Origin: Pseudomonas sp. H1h
GTDB taxonomy: Bacteria; Pseudomonadota; Gammaproteobacteria; Pseudomonadales; Pseudomonadaceae
Direction: 5' to 3'
Length of the DNA: 64,000 nt
Assembly (NCBI RefSeq): GCF_000633255.1
Contig: NZ_AYMJ01000029.1
Span: forward strand, 1-64,000
Notes under the pieces: generated by a model
The model's database searches: none
Seen by the model: only the letters and a program-made list of their open reading frames with translations
Told to the model about the DNA's origin: nothing
Program-made: the position numbers and the translations under genes
In this document: positions 1 through 9,098 of the stretch, piece by piece
Position numbering within the stretch: position 1 is the stretch's first letter
Layout of the letters: each line of letters starts with the position of its first letter

Positions 1-30
1 GGCACCGCACGTGTTGACTGGCACACCGCC

Positions 31-54
31 TTCGCGAGCAGGCTCACTCCTACA
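31..54. repeat. REP-like intergenic element (part)
   Basis: The stretch TTCGCGAGCAGGCTCACTCC followed by TACA resembles the repetitive extragenic palindrome common in P. fluorescens-group genomes. It lies downstream of the gnd-zwf operon end. Only one copy was noticed in the window. Confidence 0.55.
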
Positions 55-115
55 TTGGTATGCGCTGAGCCAATAGCTCTTCAACACCCACTCATTCTTT
101 TTGTTCCTGGGTGAT

Positions 116-925
116 TCAGCGCGGCAGGATGTACTTCTCGATGGCCTGCGCTACGCCATCTTCGGTGTTTGTGCCGGTGATTACATCGGCCTGACGCTTC
201 ACCGCCTCTTCGGCCTGCCCCATGGCAATCGATAACCCCGCGCAGTGGAACATCGCCGGGTCGTTGCCGCCATCGCCAATCGCCGCCGTCTGCTCCAGCG
301 GGACGCCGAGGTGCGCGGCAATGGTCGCCAGCGCGCTACCCTTGTTGGCTTCCAGCGCCGTCACGTCCAGGTAAACCGGTTGCGAGCGCGAGACCTGGGC
401 CATGCCGTTGACCTTGGGCAACAGGCGCGCTTCAAGCTCGATCAGCAAATCCGTGTTGTTGCTGGTGGCGACGATCTTGTCGATCCGCTCCAGGTACGGC
501 TCGAAACTCTCGACCACCACCGGCGGATAACCGAGGCCGTGCTGTTCGCGTGGCACCATCGGCCCGTGCGGATCCTTGAGCAACCAGTCACCACCGCTGA
601 ACACCCAGATTTCGACATCCGGTTGATCCGCGAAGGTCGCCAATGCAATTAACGCTGTCGCAGCGGGCAGGTAATGCGCGACCAGCAAGCTGCCATCCGG
701 GTTGACAATGGTGCCGCCATTGAACGCCGCCGTCGGCAGATCAACACCCAGGGCTTCGATCTGCTGCAGCATGGCTTTGGGTGGGCGGCCGGTCGCCAGG
801 CTGAACAACACGCCAGCCTCGCGCAGTGAACGAACGGCGTCGATGGTTCGCTGACTCAGGCTGTGATCAGGCAGCAACAGCGTGCCGTCCATATCGCTGA
901 GTAAAAAACGGATCGCGTCACTCAT
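116..925 (-). CDS. Cof-type HAD-IIB family phosphatase
   Basis: This 269-residue protein belongs to the HAD superfamily, Cof/YidA-like class. HAD motif I, DMDGTLL, is at about residues 11-17, a TGRPP motif II lies near residue 46, and GDGGNDPAMF (motif IV, acidic Mg-binding) is near residue 217. Family members dephosphorylate sugar phosphates or other small phosphometabolites in the cytoplasm; the substrate here cannot be read from sequence. Its ATG overlaps the zwf stop by four bases (ATGA), so it is probably co-translated with zwf and gnd. That context suggests hexose or pentose phosphate as substrate, which is inference. Confidence 0.9.
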   Translation of the reverse strand: MSDAIRFLLSDMDGTLLLPDHSLSQRTIDAVRSLREAGVLFSLATGRPPKAMLQQIEALGVDLPTAAFNGGTIVNPDGSLLVAHYLPAATALIALATFADQPDVEIWVFSGGDWLLKDPHGPMVPREQHGLGYPPVVVESFEPYLERIDKIVATSNNTDLLIELEARLLPKVNGMAQVSRSQPVYLDVTALEANKGSALATIAAHLGVPLEQTAAIGDGGNDPAMFHCAGLSIAMGQAEEAVKRQADVITGTNTEDGVAQAIEKYILPR

Positions 926-2445
926 CCCAGGCCATGCCAGACGCGACCATCGCGAGTCAGCAGATCGTTGGCAGCTTGCGGGCCGTCTTCGCCGGCAGCG
1001 TAAGTCTGTACGCTCGCGTCCTGCTGCCAGGCGTCGAGGAACGGTTGCACTGCGCGCCAGCCGTTCTCGATGTTGTCGGCGCGCTGGAACAGCGTCTGGT
1101 CACCGGTCAGGCAGTCGTAGATCAGGGTTTCGTAGCCGGTGGACGGCTGCATCTCGAAAAAGTCTTTGTACGCGAAACCCAGCTCAATGTTGGCCATGTT
1201 CAGCGCCGGCCCCGGCCGTTTGGCCAGCAGGTCGAACCACATGCCTTCGTTGGGCTGGATCTGGATGCGCAGATAGGTCGGCTGCAATTCATCGACCTCG
1301 GTGTCACGGAACTGCGCGTATGGCGCCGGCTTGAAGCAGATGACAATTTCGGTGTCGCGCACGCTCATGCGCTTGCCGGTGCGCAGGTAGAACGGCACGC
1401 CGACCCAGCGCCAATTGTCGATCATGACTTTCAGGGCGACGTAGGTTTCGGTGTTGCTGTCGGGCGACACGTTGGCCTCCTGGCGATAACCGGCCAGCGG
1501 CTTGCCATCGATCTCGCCGGCGCTGTACTGGCCACGCACCGAGTTGGCCCGCGCCTCTTCAACGGTCCATGGGCGAATCGCGCCGACCACCTTGGCCTTC
1601 TCGCCACGCACCGCATCGGCGCCGAACGCGGCCGGCGGCTCCATGGCAACCATCGCCAGCAGCTGGAACAGGTGATTGGGCACCATGTCGCGCAGCGCAC
1701 CGGTGTGCTCGTAAAAACTGCCACGGGTTTCTACGCCGACGGTTTCGGCGGCGGTGATCTGCACGTGGTCGATGTAGTGGTTGTTCCAGAACGCTTCGAA
1801 CAGGCTGTTGGAGAACCGGCTGACCAGAATGTTCTGCACGGTTTCCTTGCCCAGATAGTGATCGATCCGGTAGATCTGCTTTTCCGACATCACCTTGAGC
1901 AGGCAGGCGTTCAACGCCTCGGCGGTCTGCAGATCGGAGCCGAACGGTTTTTCGATGACCACCCTTCTGAACGCTTCGGGCGTTTCTTCCAGCAGTTTGG
2001 CGGCGCCCAGACGGCGCACCACTTCACTGAAGAAACGCGGCGCGGTGGCCAGGTAGAACACCGCATTGCCAGTGCCGCTGTCGGCGATTTTCGCCGCCAG
2101 CGCAGAATAAGTGCTGTCGTCCAGGAAGTCGCCCTGAACGTAGCTGATACCTTTGGCGAGCTTGGCCCACAAGGCCGGATCAAGCATCTGATCGCCCTTG
2201 CCGACCTTCGCTGCCACTTCGGTACGGATGAAGTCTTCGAGTTTTTGCGCGAAGGCTTCATCGGTAATGGCGTTGTGGTCAACGCCGACGATCCGCAGAT
2301 TGTCGTCAAGCAAGCCGTCGCGACTGAGGTTGTACAGCGCCGGCATCAGCAAGCGCTTGACCAGGTCGCCGTGGGCACCGAACAAAAACAGAGTGGTCGG
2401 TGGTGCGGGTTCTGCCTTGGATTTTCTGCGGATCGTATGGGTCAT
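922..2445 (-). CDS. zwf: Glucose-6-phosphate 1-dehydrogenase
   Basis: Oxidises glucose-6-phosphate to 6-phosphogluconolactone with NAD(P)+, the entry step of the Entner-Doudoroff and oxidative pentose phosphate routes. The protein has 507 residues, the usual length. The N-terminal nucleotide-binding segment FLFGAHGDLVKR and the substrate-binding motif RIDHYLGKE are both present. The frame is open a further 53 codons upstream, but the ATG at 2445 has a GGAGAC ribosome site and overlaps the gnd stop as ATGA, so that start is chosen. Pseudomonads often keep zwf next to hexR and pgl; here it is paired with gnd and a HAD phosphatase instead, so this may be a second zwf copy. Confidence 0.95.
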   Translation of the reverse strand: MTHTIRRKSKAEPAPPTTLFLFGAHGDLVKRLLMPALYNLSRDGLLDDNLRIVGVDHNAITDEAFAQKLEDFIRTEVAAKVGKGDQMLDPALWAKLAKGISYVQGDFLDDSTYSALAAKIADSGTGNAVFYLATAPRFFSEVVRRLGAAKLLEETPEAFRRVVIEKPFGSDLQTAEALNACLLKVMSEKQIYRIDHYLGKETVQNILVSRFSNSLFEAFWNNHYIDHVQITAAETVGVETRGSFYEHTGALRDMVPNHLFQLLAMVAMEPPAAFGADAVRGEKAKVVGAIRPWTVEEARANSVRGQYSAGEIDGKPLAGYRQEANVSPDSNTETYVALKVMIDNWRWVGVPFYLRTGKRMSVRDTEIVICFKPAPYAQFRDTEVDELQPTYLRIQIQPNEGMWFDLLAKRPGPALNMANIELGFAYKDFFEMQPSTGYETLIYDCLTGDQTLFQRADNIENGWRAVQPFLDAWQQDASVQTYAAGEDGPQAANDLLTRDGRVWHGLG

Positions 2446-3422
2446 TTCTTCGGTGTCTCCACGTGGCCGCCGAAGCCGAAGCGCTGGGCCGAAAGAATCT
2501 TGTCGCCAAAGGTGCCCTGGCCGCGGGAGCGGTAGCGCGAGAACAGCGAGTTCGACAACACCGGTACCGGCACCGCTTGCTCCATGGCCGCTTCGATGGT
2601 CCATTGACCTTCGCCGCTGTCAGCCACCGAACCAGAGAAACCGTCGAGCTTCGGATCGCTCGCCAGCGCATCGGCGGTCAGATCGAGCAGCCAGGACGAC
2701 ACCACGCTGCCACGACGCCACACTTCAGCGATGTCGGCAACGTTCAGGTCGAAACGCTGATCTTCCGGCAGGCGCTCGCTGGACTTGGTCTTGAGGATGT
2801 CAAAGCCTTCGGCGAATGCGGCCATCATGCCGTACTCGATACCGTTGTGAATCATCTTCACGAAGTGCCCGGCACCGGCAGGACCGGCGTGGATGTAGCC
2901 GTGCTCGGCACGGTGGTCCTCGGACTTGCGATCCTTGGTGCGCGGAATCTCGCCCATGCCCGGCGCCAGTGCGGCGAACAGCGGATCCAGACGCGAAACG
3001 GTCTCGGCATCACCGCCGATCATCATGCAGTAACCGCGCTCCAGGCCCCAGACGCCGCCGGAGGTGCCGACGTCGATGTAGTGCAGGCCCTTTTCAGACA
3101 GGGCCTTGGCCCGGCGGATATCATCTTTGTAGTTGGTGTTGCCGCCGTCGATGATGGTGTCGCCGGCTTCGAGCAAATTGCTCAGGGTGTTGATGGTGTC
3201 TTCGGTCGGCGCGCCGGCCGGCAGCATGACCCACACTGCGCGTGGCTTGGCCAGGCCTGCGACCAGTGCCGGCAGGTCGGCGACGCCCGTGGCGCCCTCG
3301 GCGGCCAGGGTGTCGACAAAGGCGGTATTGCGGTCGTAAACAACGGTAGTGTGCCCGTTGAGCATCAGGCGCCGCGCAATATTGCCGCCCATGCGGCCCA
3401 GTCCAATAATCCCGAGTTGCAT
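2442..3422 (-). CDS. gnd: 6-phosphogluconate dehydrogenase, short (YqeC/GndA) type
   Basis: Oxidative decarboxylation of 6-phosphogluconate to ribulose-5-phosphate. At 326 residues it matches the short bacterial form rather than the roughly 470-residue form. The Rossmann motif GIIGLGRMGGNIA starts at residue 4, and the KMIHNGIEYGMM catalytic helix lies around residue 168. The ATG at 3422 has a strong AAGGAG site nine bases upstream; 17 further open codons upstream are not used. It is the first gene of a three-gene operon (gnd, zwf, HAD phosphatase) joined by 4-base overlaps. Confidence 0.94.
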   Translation of the reverse strand: MQLGIIGLGRMGGNIARRLMLNGHTTVVYDRNTAFVDTLAAEGATGVADLPALVAGLAKPRAVWVMLPAGAPTEDTINTLSNLLEAGDTIIDGGNTNYKDDIRRAKALSEKGLHYIDVGTSGGVWGLERGYCMMIGGDAETVSRLDPLFAALAPGMGEIPRTKDRKSEDHRAEHGYIHAGPAGAGHFVKMIHNGIEYGMMAAFAEGFDILKTKSSERLPEDQRFDLNVADIAEVWRRGSVVSSWLLDLTADALASDPKLDGFSGSVADSGEGQWTIEAAMEQAVPVPVLSNSLFSRYRSRGQGTFGDKILSAQRFGFGGHVETPKK

Positions 3423-3695
3423 GTGCTGATGCTCCTTACTACAAATAAATGTGTGACATTGGTTATAGCCCAACGCGACTAATGGAGGTTAGTCCAGAGC
3501 GTCCGGCGGAAGTTTCCGGGCATTGTGCCCGATCCAGACTGATAACGCCCCGAATCATGCCGAAGACACACCGACCATGAAAAATAAAAAAGTTCCATTC
3601 ATGAGCGAAAGAAATCAAAATTGGCGCCGATAGCAGATCAGTACCCCGAAACCGGGACGATTTGCAGTTGAGACACGCCGTTTGCGAGGTGAGCA

Positions 3696-3878
3696 ATGGG
3701 CACAGTACACACAGCAATGCCGCCACAAACCCTGTACGTCACGATCCGTCGCGATGAATTGCGTCAGTTGAAAGACGAGCGCGACCAATTGAAACAGGAG
3801 CTGGCGCAGCTGCGCTCGCTGACCCAGGGCGCTCAGCCCAAACCTTTGCCGGTTGTCCAGCGCAACCCGCACGCCTGA
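3696..3878 (+). CDS. Small coiled-coil protein of unknown function
   Basis: A 60-residue protein. Residues 17-40 are rich in charged residues with leucines at heptad-like spacing (DELRQLKDERDQLKQELAQL), so a short coiled coil is likely. The ATG is preceded by GAGGTGAGC, a good ribosome site. It stands alone between gnd (divergent) and cptA. No function recognised. Confidence 0.65.
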   Translation: MGTVHTAMPPQTLYVTIRRDELRQLKDERDQLKQELAQLRSLTQGAQPKPLPVVQRNPHA

Positions 3879-4077
3879 CCTGCCCCGCCAGCTTCGGGAA
3901 CGGCGCCTGTCGTTCCCGACATGATCCTCTTCTGCCCCTGATCAGCAACTAACGAAGTTTTCACATTCCGTTCGTGATACTCCGGCGCATTCTGGCCGTG
4001 CGTTTGCGCGCGGCCTCCGTTCGTCGGTTTCATGAAGCGTTCCGGCGGTGGTTAGTGACGATGAGCTGGAGTGCTGA

Positions 4078-5826
4078 ATGGCATTGTTCAAACGCAGCAA
4101 AACGACTGCGACAGGTTTCGACTGGGCCGGGGTTCTCTGGCTTTTCGCGTTTTTCTGGTATTTCTCGGGTATCACCCAACTGTTGATCCAGCTGACCGGC
4201 ACTTCCGGCTTCAGCGGATTCCGTCAGGCCTTTGTGATGAGCGCGGTCTGGCTCGCACCGATGCTGCTCTTCCCCAAGCGCACCAAGCTGCTGGCCGCAT
4301 TGATCGGCATCGTCTTGTGGGCCTGCTCGATGGCCAGCCTGGGCTACTTCTTCATCTATCAGCAGGAATTCTCGCAAAGCGTCATCTTCATCATGTTCGA
4401 GTCGAACATTTCTGAAGCCGGCGAATACATGACCCAGTACTTTGCCTGGTGGATGATTCCGGCGTTCCTCGCGCATACCGCTTTCGCCTACTTCCTGTGG
4501 ACTCGCCTGCGTCCGGTGTACATGCCCCGTGGGCGCGCTTTCGTCGCCGCCATGGCGATCCTGATTGCCGTGGTCGGCTACCCGCTGATCAAGCAGACCC
4601 AGCGCACCGGCAGTTTCGCCGGGGGCTTCGAGAAGTTCGAAGACCGCATCGAGCCTGCCGTGCCTTGGCAAATGGCCGTGGCTTACCACCGTTACCTCGA
4701 TACTCTGGCCGGCATGCAAGACATGCTGCACAGCACGAGCAAGGTTCCGCCACTGCATAACCTCAAGGCAGCAGACGCCGATAAACCTTCGACCCTGGTG
4801 CTGGTGATCGGCGAATCGACCAACCGTCAGCGCATGAGCCTGTACGGCTATGGACGCAAGACCACACCGGAACTGGACAAGCTCAAGGATCAGCTCGCGG
4901 TGTTCGACAACGTCATCACCCCGCGTCCTTACACCATTGAAGCGCTGCAGCAGGTCCTGACCTTCGCCGACGAAGAGCATCCGGATCTGTACCTGTCCAC
5001 GCCGTCGCTGGTCAGCATGATGAAACAGGCCGGCTACAAGACGTTCTGGATCACCAACCAGCAGACCATGACCAAGCGCAACACCATGCTCACGACGTTC
5101 TCAGAACAGGCCGACGAGCAGGTGTACCTGAACAACAACCGCAACCAGAACGCCGCTCAGTACGACGGCGACGTGATCGAGCCATTCAACAAGGCGTTGA
5201 CCGACCCGGCGCAGCGCAAGTTGATCGTCGTGCACCTGCTCGGCACTCACATGAGCTACCAGTACCGCTATCCGCCGAGCTTCGACCAGTTCCAGGACCG
5301 TACCGGCGTGCCAGCCGGCGTGCGTGACGATCAGGTGCCAACCTACAACAGCTACGACAACGCCGTGCTGTACAACGACTTCGTGGTGTCCAGCCTGATC
5401 AAGGACTACGCCAAGTCCGACCCGAACGGTTTCCTGCTGTACCTCTCCGACCACGGTGAAGACGTGTTCGATTCGGCCGGCCACAGCACCCTGGGCCGCA
5501 ACGAGAACAAACCGACGGCGCCGATGTACACCATTCCGTTCATGGCCTGGGCTTCGCCGAAATGGCGCGAGAACCATAACTGGAACTTCGCCGCCGATCT
5601 GGGGCGGCCGTACAGCAGCTCGCACCTGATCCACACCTGGGCGGACATGGCCGGTTTGAGTTTCGATGAGCTGGACCGCAGCAAGAGCCTGGTCAGCGAC
5701 AGCTTCAAACCGCGTCCGCTGATGATCGGCAACCCGTACGAGCGTGAGCAGCGGGCGCTGATTGATTTCAGCCTGATGAAGCCGAAGAAAGTCGAGCCGA
5801 CCGCCGCGAATGTCGTTCAGCAGTAA
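4078..5826 (+). CDS. cptA: Phosphoethanolamine transferase CptA
   Basis: An inner-membrane transferase of the EptA/EptB/CptA family that moves phosphoethanolamine from phosphatidylethanolamine onto lipopolysaccharide core or lipid A. The 582-residue protein begins with about five transmembrane helices (residues 14-170). A periplasmic sulfatase-fold domain follows, with the nucleophile motif VIGESTNRQRMSLYGYGRKT near residue 242 (catalytic Thr in GEST) and the metal-ligand motif LSDHGED near residue 458. Overall similarity is closest to CptA. The ATG has a CTGGAG site six bases upstream. It is monocistronic with a strong terminator behind it. Related enzymes alter cationic-peptide susceptibility; that role here is inferred. 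Confidence 0.92.
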   Translation: MALFKRSKTTATGFDWAGVLWLFAFFWYFSGITQLLIQLTGTSGFSGFRQAFVMSAVWLAPMLLFPKRTKLLAALIGIVLWACSMASLGYFFIYQQEFSQSVIFIMFESNISEAGEYMTQYFAWWMIPAFLAHTAFAYFLWTRLRPVYMPRGRAFVAAMAILIAVVGYPLIKQTQRTGSFAGGFEKFEDRIEPAVPWQMAVAYHRYLDTLAGMQDMLHSTSKVPPLHNLKAADADKPSTLVLVIGESTNRQRMSLYGYGRKTTPELDKLKDQLAVFDNVITPRPYTIEALQQVLTFADEEHPDLYLSTPSLVSMMKQAGYKTFWITNQQTMTKRNTMLTTFSEQADEQVYLNNNRNQNAAQYDGDVIEPFNKALTDPAQRKLIVVHLLGTHMSYQYRYPPSFDQFQDRTGVPAGVRDDQVPTYNSYDNAVLYNDFVVSSLIKDYAKSDPNGFLLYLSDHGEDVFDSAGHSTLGRNENKPTAPMYTIPFMAWASPKWRENHNWNFAADLGRPYSSSHLIHTWADMAGLSFDELDRSKSLVSDSFKPRPLMIGNPYEREQRALIDFSLMKPKKVEPTAANVVQQ

Positions 5827-5880
5827 CCGTGTAAAAGACGCCGGTTTCGAGAGATCACAATCGGCGTAACGCATAAAGAA

Positions 5881-5913
5881 AAAGCTCCGTATCGCAAGAT
5901 ACGGAGCTTTTTT
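5881..5913 (+). terminator. Rho-independent terminator after cptA
   Basis: A 12-bp perfect stem (AAAGCTCCGTAT and its complement) with a 6-base loop runs into a T tract. The rest of the 339-bp cptA-galU space, apart from the galU terminator, shows no gene. Confidence 0.92.
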
Positions 5914-6081
5914 CGTTCTGGTCAACTGTAGCGCCCGCGCATACAAGCCCCTGTCGTGACGCCTGAGAGAAAATGGGCGCAACTGCACCCTCTCAGCCCC
6001 TCCCCCCTCGAACTGGCAGCCTGCGCGCTCAGAGGGCGCCAGTTAACGTCCTTGATGCACTCGGTGCTTTCACCGCACAAA

Positions 6082-6112
6082 AACAAACGCCCCGAACAAG
6101 TCGGGGCGTTTG
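6082..6112 (-). terminator. Rho-independent terminator after galU
   Basis: On the minus strand AAACGCCCCG pairs across a 7-base loop and is followed by a T-rich run (GTTTGTTTTTG). It sits 54 bases past the galU stop. Confidence 0.88.
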
Positions 6113-6165
6113 CGTGTGCTTGCGCCAGAGTGTTCTCACACTCTGGCGCTGCAGATCCGGCGTTA

Positions 6166-7005
6166 TCAGTAAGCTTTGCCGGTCTTGTAGAAGTTCTCGA
6201 AGCAGAAGTTGGTTGCTTCGATGTAGCCTTCCGCACCACCGCAGTCGAAACGCTTGCCTTTGAACTTGTAGGCCATGACGCAGCCGTTCTGGGCTTGTTT
6301 CATCAGGGCGTCAGTGATCTGAATTTCACCGCCCTTGCCTGGCTCGGTTTGTTCGATCAGGTCGAAGATGTCCGGAGTCAGGATGTAGCGGCCGATGATG
6401 GCCAGGTTCGACGGTGCATCTTCAGGCTTTGGCTTCTCGACCATGCTGTGTACGCGGTAGATGTCGTCGCGGATCATCTCGCCGGCGATCACGCCGTACT
6501 TGCTGGTCTCCTGCGGATCGACTTCCTGGATGGCGATGATCGAGCAGCGGAACTGCTTGTACAGCTTGACCATCTGGGTCAGTACGCCGTCGCCTTCGAG
6601 GTTGACGCACAGGTCGTCCGCCAATACCACGGCGAACGGTTCGTCACCGATCAGCGGGCGACCGGTCAGGATCGCGTGGCCCAGGCCTTTCATTTCGGTC
6701 TGACGGGTGTAGGAGAACGAGCACTCATCCAGCAGTTTGCGGATGCCGACCAGGTATTTCTCCTTGTCGGTACCTTTGATCTGGTTTTCCAGCTCATAGC
6801 TGATGTCGAAGTGGTCTTCCAGAGCACGCTTGCCACGACCGGTCACGATGGAGATTTCTGTCAGGCCAGCGTCCAGAGCTTCTTCAACGCCGTACTGGAT
6901 CAGTGGCTTGTTTACCACCGGCAGCATTTCTTTGGGCATGGCTTTAGTCGCTGGCAGGAAGCGAGTACCGTAACCGGCTGCTGGGAACAAGCATTTCTTG
7001 ATCAT
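6166..7005 (-). CDS. galU: UTP--glucose-1-phosphate uridylyltransferase
   Basis: Makes UDP-glucose from UTP and glucose-1-phosphate for lipopolysaccharide, exopolysaccharide and trehalose synthesis. At 279 residues it has the family's normal length. The nucleotidyltransferase signature AAGYGTRFLPATKAMPKEML begins at residue 9, VLADDLC (metal-binding Asp) is near residue 128, and VEKPKPEDAPS is near residue 190. The ATG follows an AAGGA site. It is monocistronic. Confidence 0.96.
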   Translation of the reverse strand: MIKKCLFPAAGYGTRFLPATKAMPKEMLPVVNKPLIQYGVEEALDAGLTEISIVTGRGKRALEDHFDISYELENQIKGTDKEKYLVGIRKLLDECSFSYTRQTEMKGLGHAILTGRPLIGDEPFAVVLADDLCVNLEGDGVLTQMVKLYKQFRCSIIAIQEVDPQETSKYGVIAGEMIRDDIYRVHSMVEKPKPEDAPSNLAIIGRYILTPDIFDLIEQTEPGKGGEIQITDALMKQAQNGCVMAYKFKGKRFDCGGAEGYIEATNFCFENFYKTGKAY

Positions 7006-7263
7006 ATAAGTCCTTGAAAGGGCTGTGTGTACGAGTTTCGGCGCAGTCTAATCAGGCGGCGTGCACCTTACAATGCCCCGCACTGGCTAACCGATGCCAA
7101 CATAGAGAAATATTCTCGCCGATAGTTCCGTTGGCGCCTTTTGGCGGCGAAAACAGAGTAGCTCAAAGACGCAGCTGCGCTGCACCACCATACGCCGATC
7201 GCCCCCCAATGTGAGCATTTGTCGGTATCATGGCGCCTTTGAACCAGCGAACGAGACAGATAG

Positions 7264-7449
7264 ATGGCCGCGGTAAAAATCATCAACGGGTATGTGATCG
7301 ACAAGAAAGACGGCAAGTGGACGCTGACCACGACCAATGGCGAACACATCGCCGGGCCGTTCGACAGTGAGCAGATGGCGACGGATGTAGCGTCGGTGTT
7401 CACAGACACCCCGGCATCGTCCAAGCGTCGTGGCAAAGATCAAGACTGA
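7264..7449 (+). CDS. Small conserved protein, unknown function
   Basis: A 61-residue soluble protein with a compact N-terminal beta-rich half (KIINGYVIDKKDGKWTLTTT) and a basic tail. A GAGACAG site precedes the ATG, and a clear terminator lies 23 bases past the stop, so it is a complete transcription unit. Function not recognised. Confidence 0.72.
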   Translation: MAAVKIINGYVIDKKDGKWTLTTTNGEHIAGPFDSEQMATDVASVFTDTPASSKRRGKDQD

Positions 7450-7472
7450 TCGGCTGCGACACATGATGCCGA

Positions 7473-7498
7473 GCCCTGCCCTTGCGCAGGGCTTTTTT
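7473..7498 (+). terminator. Rho-independent terminator
   Basis: The stem GCCCTGC/GCAGGGC has a 6-base loop and runs into TTTTTT, just after the 61-residue gene. Confidence 0.9.
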
Positions 7499-7603
7499 GT
7501 GGCCACCGGAAAGATCAATGAAACAAGTGGCCTATCGCTATAACCTTTTCACTGCGGCGCTGTCAGAGCGTTTAGCCCCTCCCTCGCTGAAGACGACACT
7601 CCT

Positions 7604-7891
7604 ATGAACATGAACAGATTGCTGCCGCTGCTCGCGGTATTGGCCCTCGGTGGCTGTGCCACTTCGCAAACCACTTACCTGAACAACGGCGAACAGGGCT
7701 TGACCATCGACTGCTCCGGCGAGGCCAACTCCTGGGCCACCTGCTACGAAAAGGCTGATGCCTCCTGCGCCGGCACCGGGTATCGCATCGTTGGTACCGA
7801 TGGCACGCCGGCGCCGAAGGAAAGCGACAAGACCCTGGGGGTCGATGTCGGCAACTACAAGAACCGCAGTGTGGTGGTGGTCTGCAAATAG
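7604..7891 (+). CDS. Small lipoprotein
   Basis: A 95-residue protein with a type II signal peptide and lipobox LALGGC (lipidated Cys at residue 18). The mature part has four further cysteines, enough for two disulfides in the periplasm. The alternative start two codons downstream (ATG at 7610) gives the same mature protein. Function unknown. Confidence 0.8.
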   Translation: MNMNRLLPLLAVLALGGCATSQTTYLNNGEQGLTIDCSGEANSWATCYEKADASCAGTGYRIVGTDGTPAPKESDKTLGVDVGNYKNRSVVVVCK

Positions 7892-7894
7892 ACC

Positions 7895-8125
7895 CTACAT
7901 GTGAATCTCGGCGAATTTGATTCCGAGCCCGCGTACGATCTCGATCAAGTCATCGAGCCGGGCAAAGGATTCGACTTCGTCGTTATCGTCCACCAGAAAA
8001 TAGCTGCGCCCGGCGCTCTTCTTGAAAAACACGATCCACTCGCCCGGATTGGCCGGGTTCTGAATGACATGCGTGGCAGAAATCAGGCCTTCTGCGTGGC
8101 GCTCCCGTACTTGCTCTCGCTTCAT
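7895..8125 (-). CDS. Conserved hypothetical protein, 76 residues
   Basis: A soluble 76-residue protein with no recognised domain; it contains ATHVIQNPANPGEWIVFF and an acidic central loop. The frame is open to 8155, but the ATG at 8125 has a CTGGAG site seven bases upstream, so it is preferred. It converges with the lipoprotein gene at 7604 with a 3-bp gap. Function unknown. Confidence 0.7.
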   Translation of the reverse strand: MKREQVRERHAEGLISATHVIQNPANPGEWIVFFKKSAGRSYFLVDDNDEVESFARLDDLIEIVRGLGIKFAEIHM

Positions 8126-8140
8126 TCGCGACTCCAGAAA

Positions 8141-8175
8141 TGAAAATGCCGTCACAGCATGGCTGTGACGGCATT
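8141..8175 (-). terminator. Strong hairpin terminator
   Basis: A perfect 14-bp inverted repeat (8145-8158 and 8162-8175, 3-base loop) follows the lipoprotein gene at 8198. On the minus strand it continues into TTTTCATTTC. It also overlaps the leader of the next minus-strand gene, so it may insulate or attenuate that gene. Confidence 0.82.
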
Positions 8176-8197
8176 GGTGCTGATGACTATCAGTCTA

Positions 8198-8554
8198 TCA
8201 GCCGGAAATACAGGCATTGGCAGCGTTTTGCACGTCACGCGGACGAACCGGCACATTGGACATGCGCTCGTGCAGCTTGATGCTGCTGCCGCCGGAGCGA
8301 TCGTCGATATCAAACACGGCAGCCGCACCGGTCGAAAACTTCCCGGGAACAATCACTCGAACGCCATCCTTGTGCGGTTCCATCTGTAACGCGCCACGGC
8401 TGCTGGCAAGCTTTTGCGCCAGGCACTGAGCATACTCATGGGGTTTCTTGCCGGAAATCACGCTCATGGTCGGCAACGTCTCATTGATTTCGGAAACGCT
8501 CGCGCAACCACCCACGGCCAACATCAACGGCAGACACACCACACCCCACTTCAT
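8198..8554 (-). CDS. Putative lipoprotein
   Basis: A 118-residue protein with a signal peptide and lipobox LAVGGC (lipidated Cys at residue 17). The ATG at 8554 has GGGAGGT eight bases upstream; the frame is open 20 codons further but without a ribosome site. The mature part has no family I can name, though NVPVRPRDVQNAANACISG at the C-terminus is typical of small Pseudomonas lipoproteins. Its own terminator follows. Confidence 0.78.
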   Translation of the reverse strand: MKWGVVCLPLMLAVGGCASVSEINETLPTMSVISGKKPHEYAQCLAQKLASSRGALQMEPHKDGVRVIVPGKFSTGAAAVFDIDDRSGGSSIKLHERMSNVPVRPRDVQNAANACISG

Positions 8555-8766
8555 ACAAACACCTCCCATAAAGACCGTCGGACAGCAGTAATGCCATTTT
8601 TCTCCGAGGCTCACTCCATTAAACCCGCATCGAATCGCGAATAACTGTTTTTAATTGTCAAAGCGGCGCTCGACGGCGGGATAATAACCCGTTCGGGCTG
8701 ATAAACTGCGCCAATCGCACATGCTATCGTTTTGATTTAGTAGAAAAAGCCCTTTTGGAGGCGCCC

Positions 8767-9069
8767 ATGAAATTCATTCACCAGCGCGAGCACCTCAACG
8801 AAGACGACATCGTCGTCATCCAATGCTCGCAAACCTGCAACATCCGTTTGATGAACGACGCCAACTTCCGCGCGTTCAAGAACGGCGGACGCCACACCTA
8901 CCACGGCGGCGCTTTCGACACGTTTCCTGCGCGCATCACCGCGCCGAGCACCGGTTTCTGGAACATCACCATCGACACCGTCAACCGTCGCGCCATCAGC
9001 GTCACGCGCAAACCGACCCTGACCCACTCGATCAAAATCATCCGCCGCTCCAGCACCAAACTCAGCTGA
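8767..9069 (+). CDS. DUF1883-type protein
   Basis: A 100-residue protein resembling the DUF1883 family: N-terminal MKFIHQREHLNEDDIVVIQC and a central RHTYHGGAF segment. A GGAGG site five bases before the ATG at 8767 rules out the earlier in-frame start at 8755. No function is established for the family. A 56-residue gene follows 29 bases downstream, possibly co-transcribed. Confidence 0.82.
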   Translation: MKFIHQREHLNEDDIVVIQCSQTCNIRLMNDANFRAFKNGGRHTYHGGAFDTFPARITAPSTGFWNITIDTVNRRAISVTRKPTLTHSIKIIRRSSTKLS

Positions 9070-9098
9070 GTCGCCCCCAACGCAAGGTAAGCACGACC

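Noticed and set aside
934..2535. A 533-codon open frame on the plus strand
   Set aside because: It lies opposite zwf in a GC-rich gene; composition is that of a mirror frame (His-, Gly- and Val-rich without a domain), and zwf is certain.
3463..3726. Short minus-strand frames upstream of gnd
   Set aside because: They cover the gnd promoter space, lack ribosome sites and overlap the better plus-strand gene at 3696.
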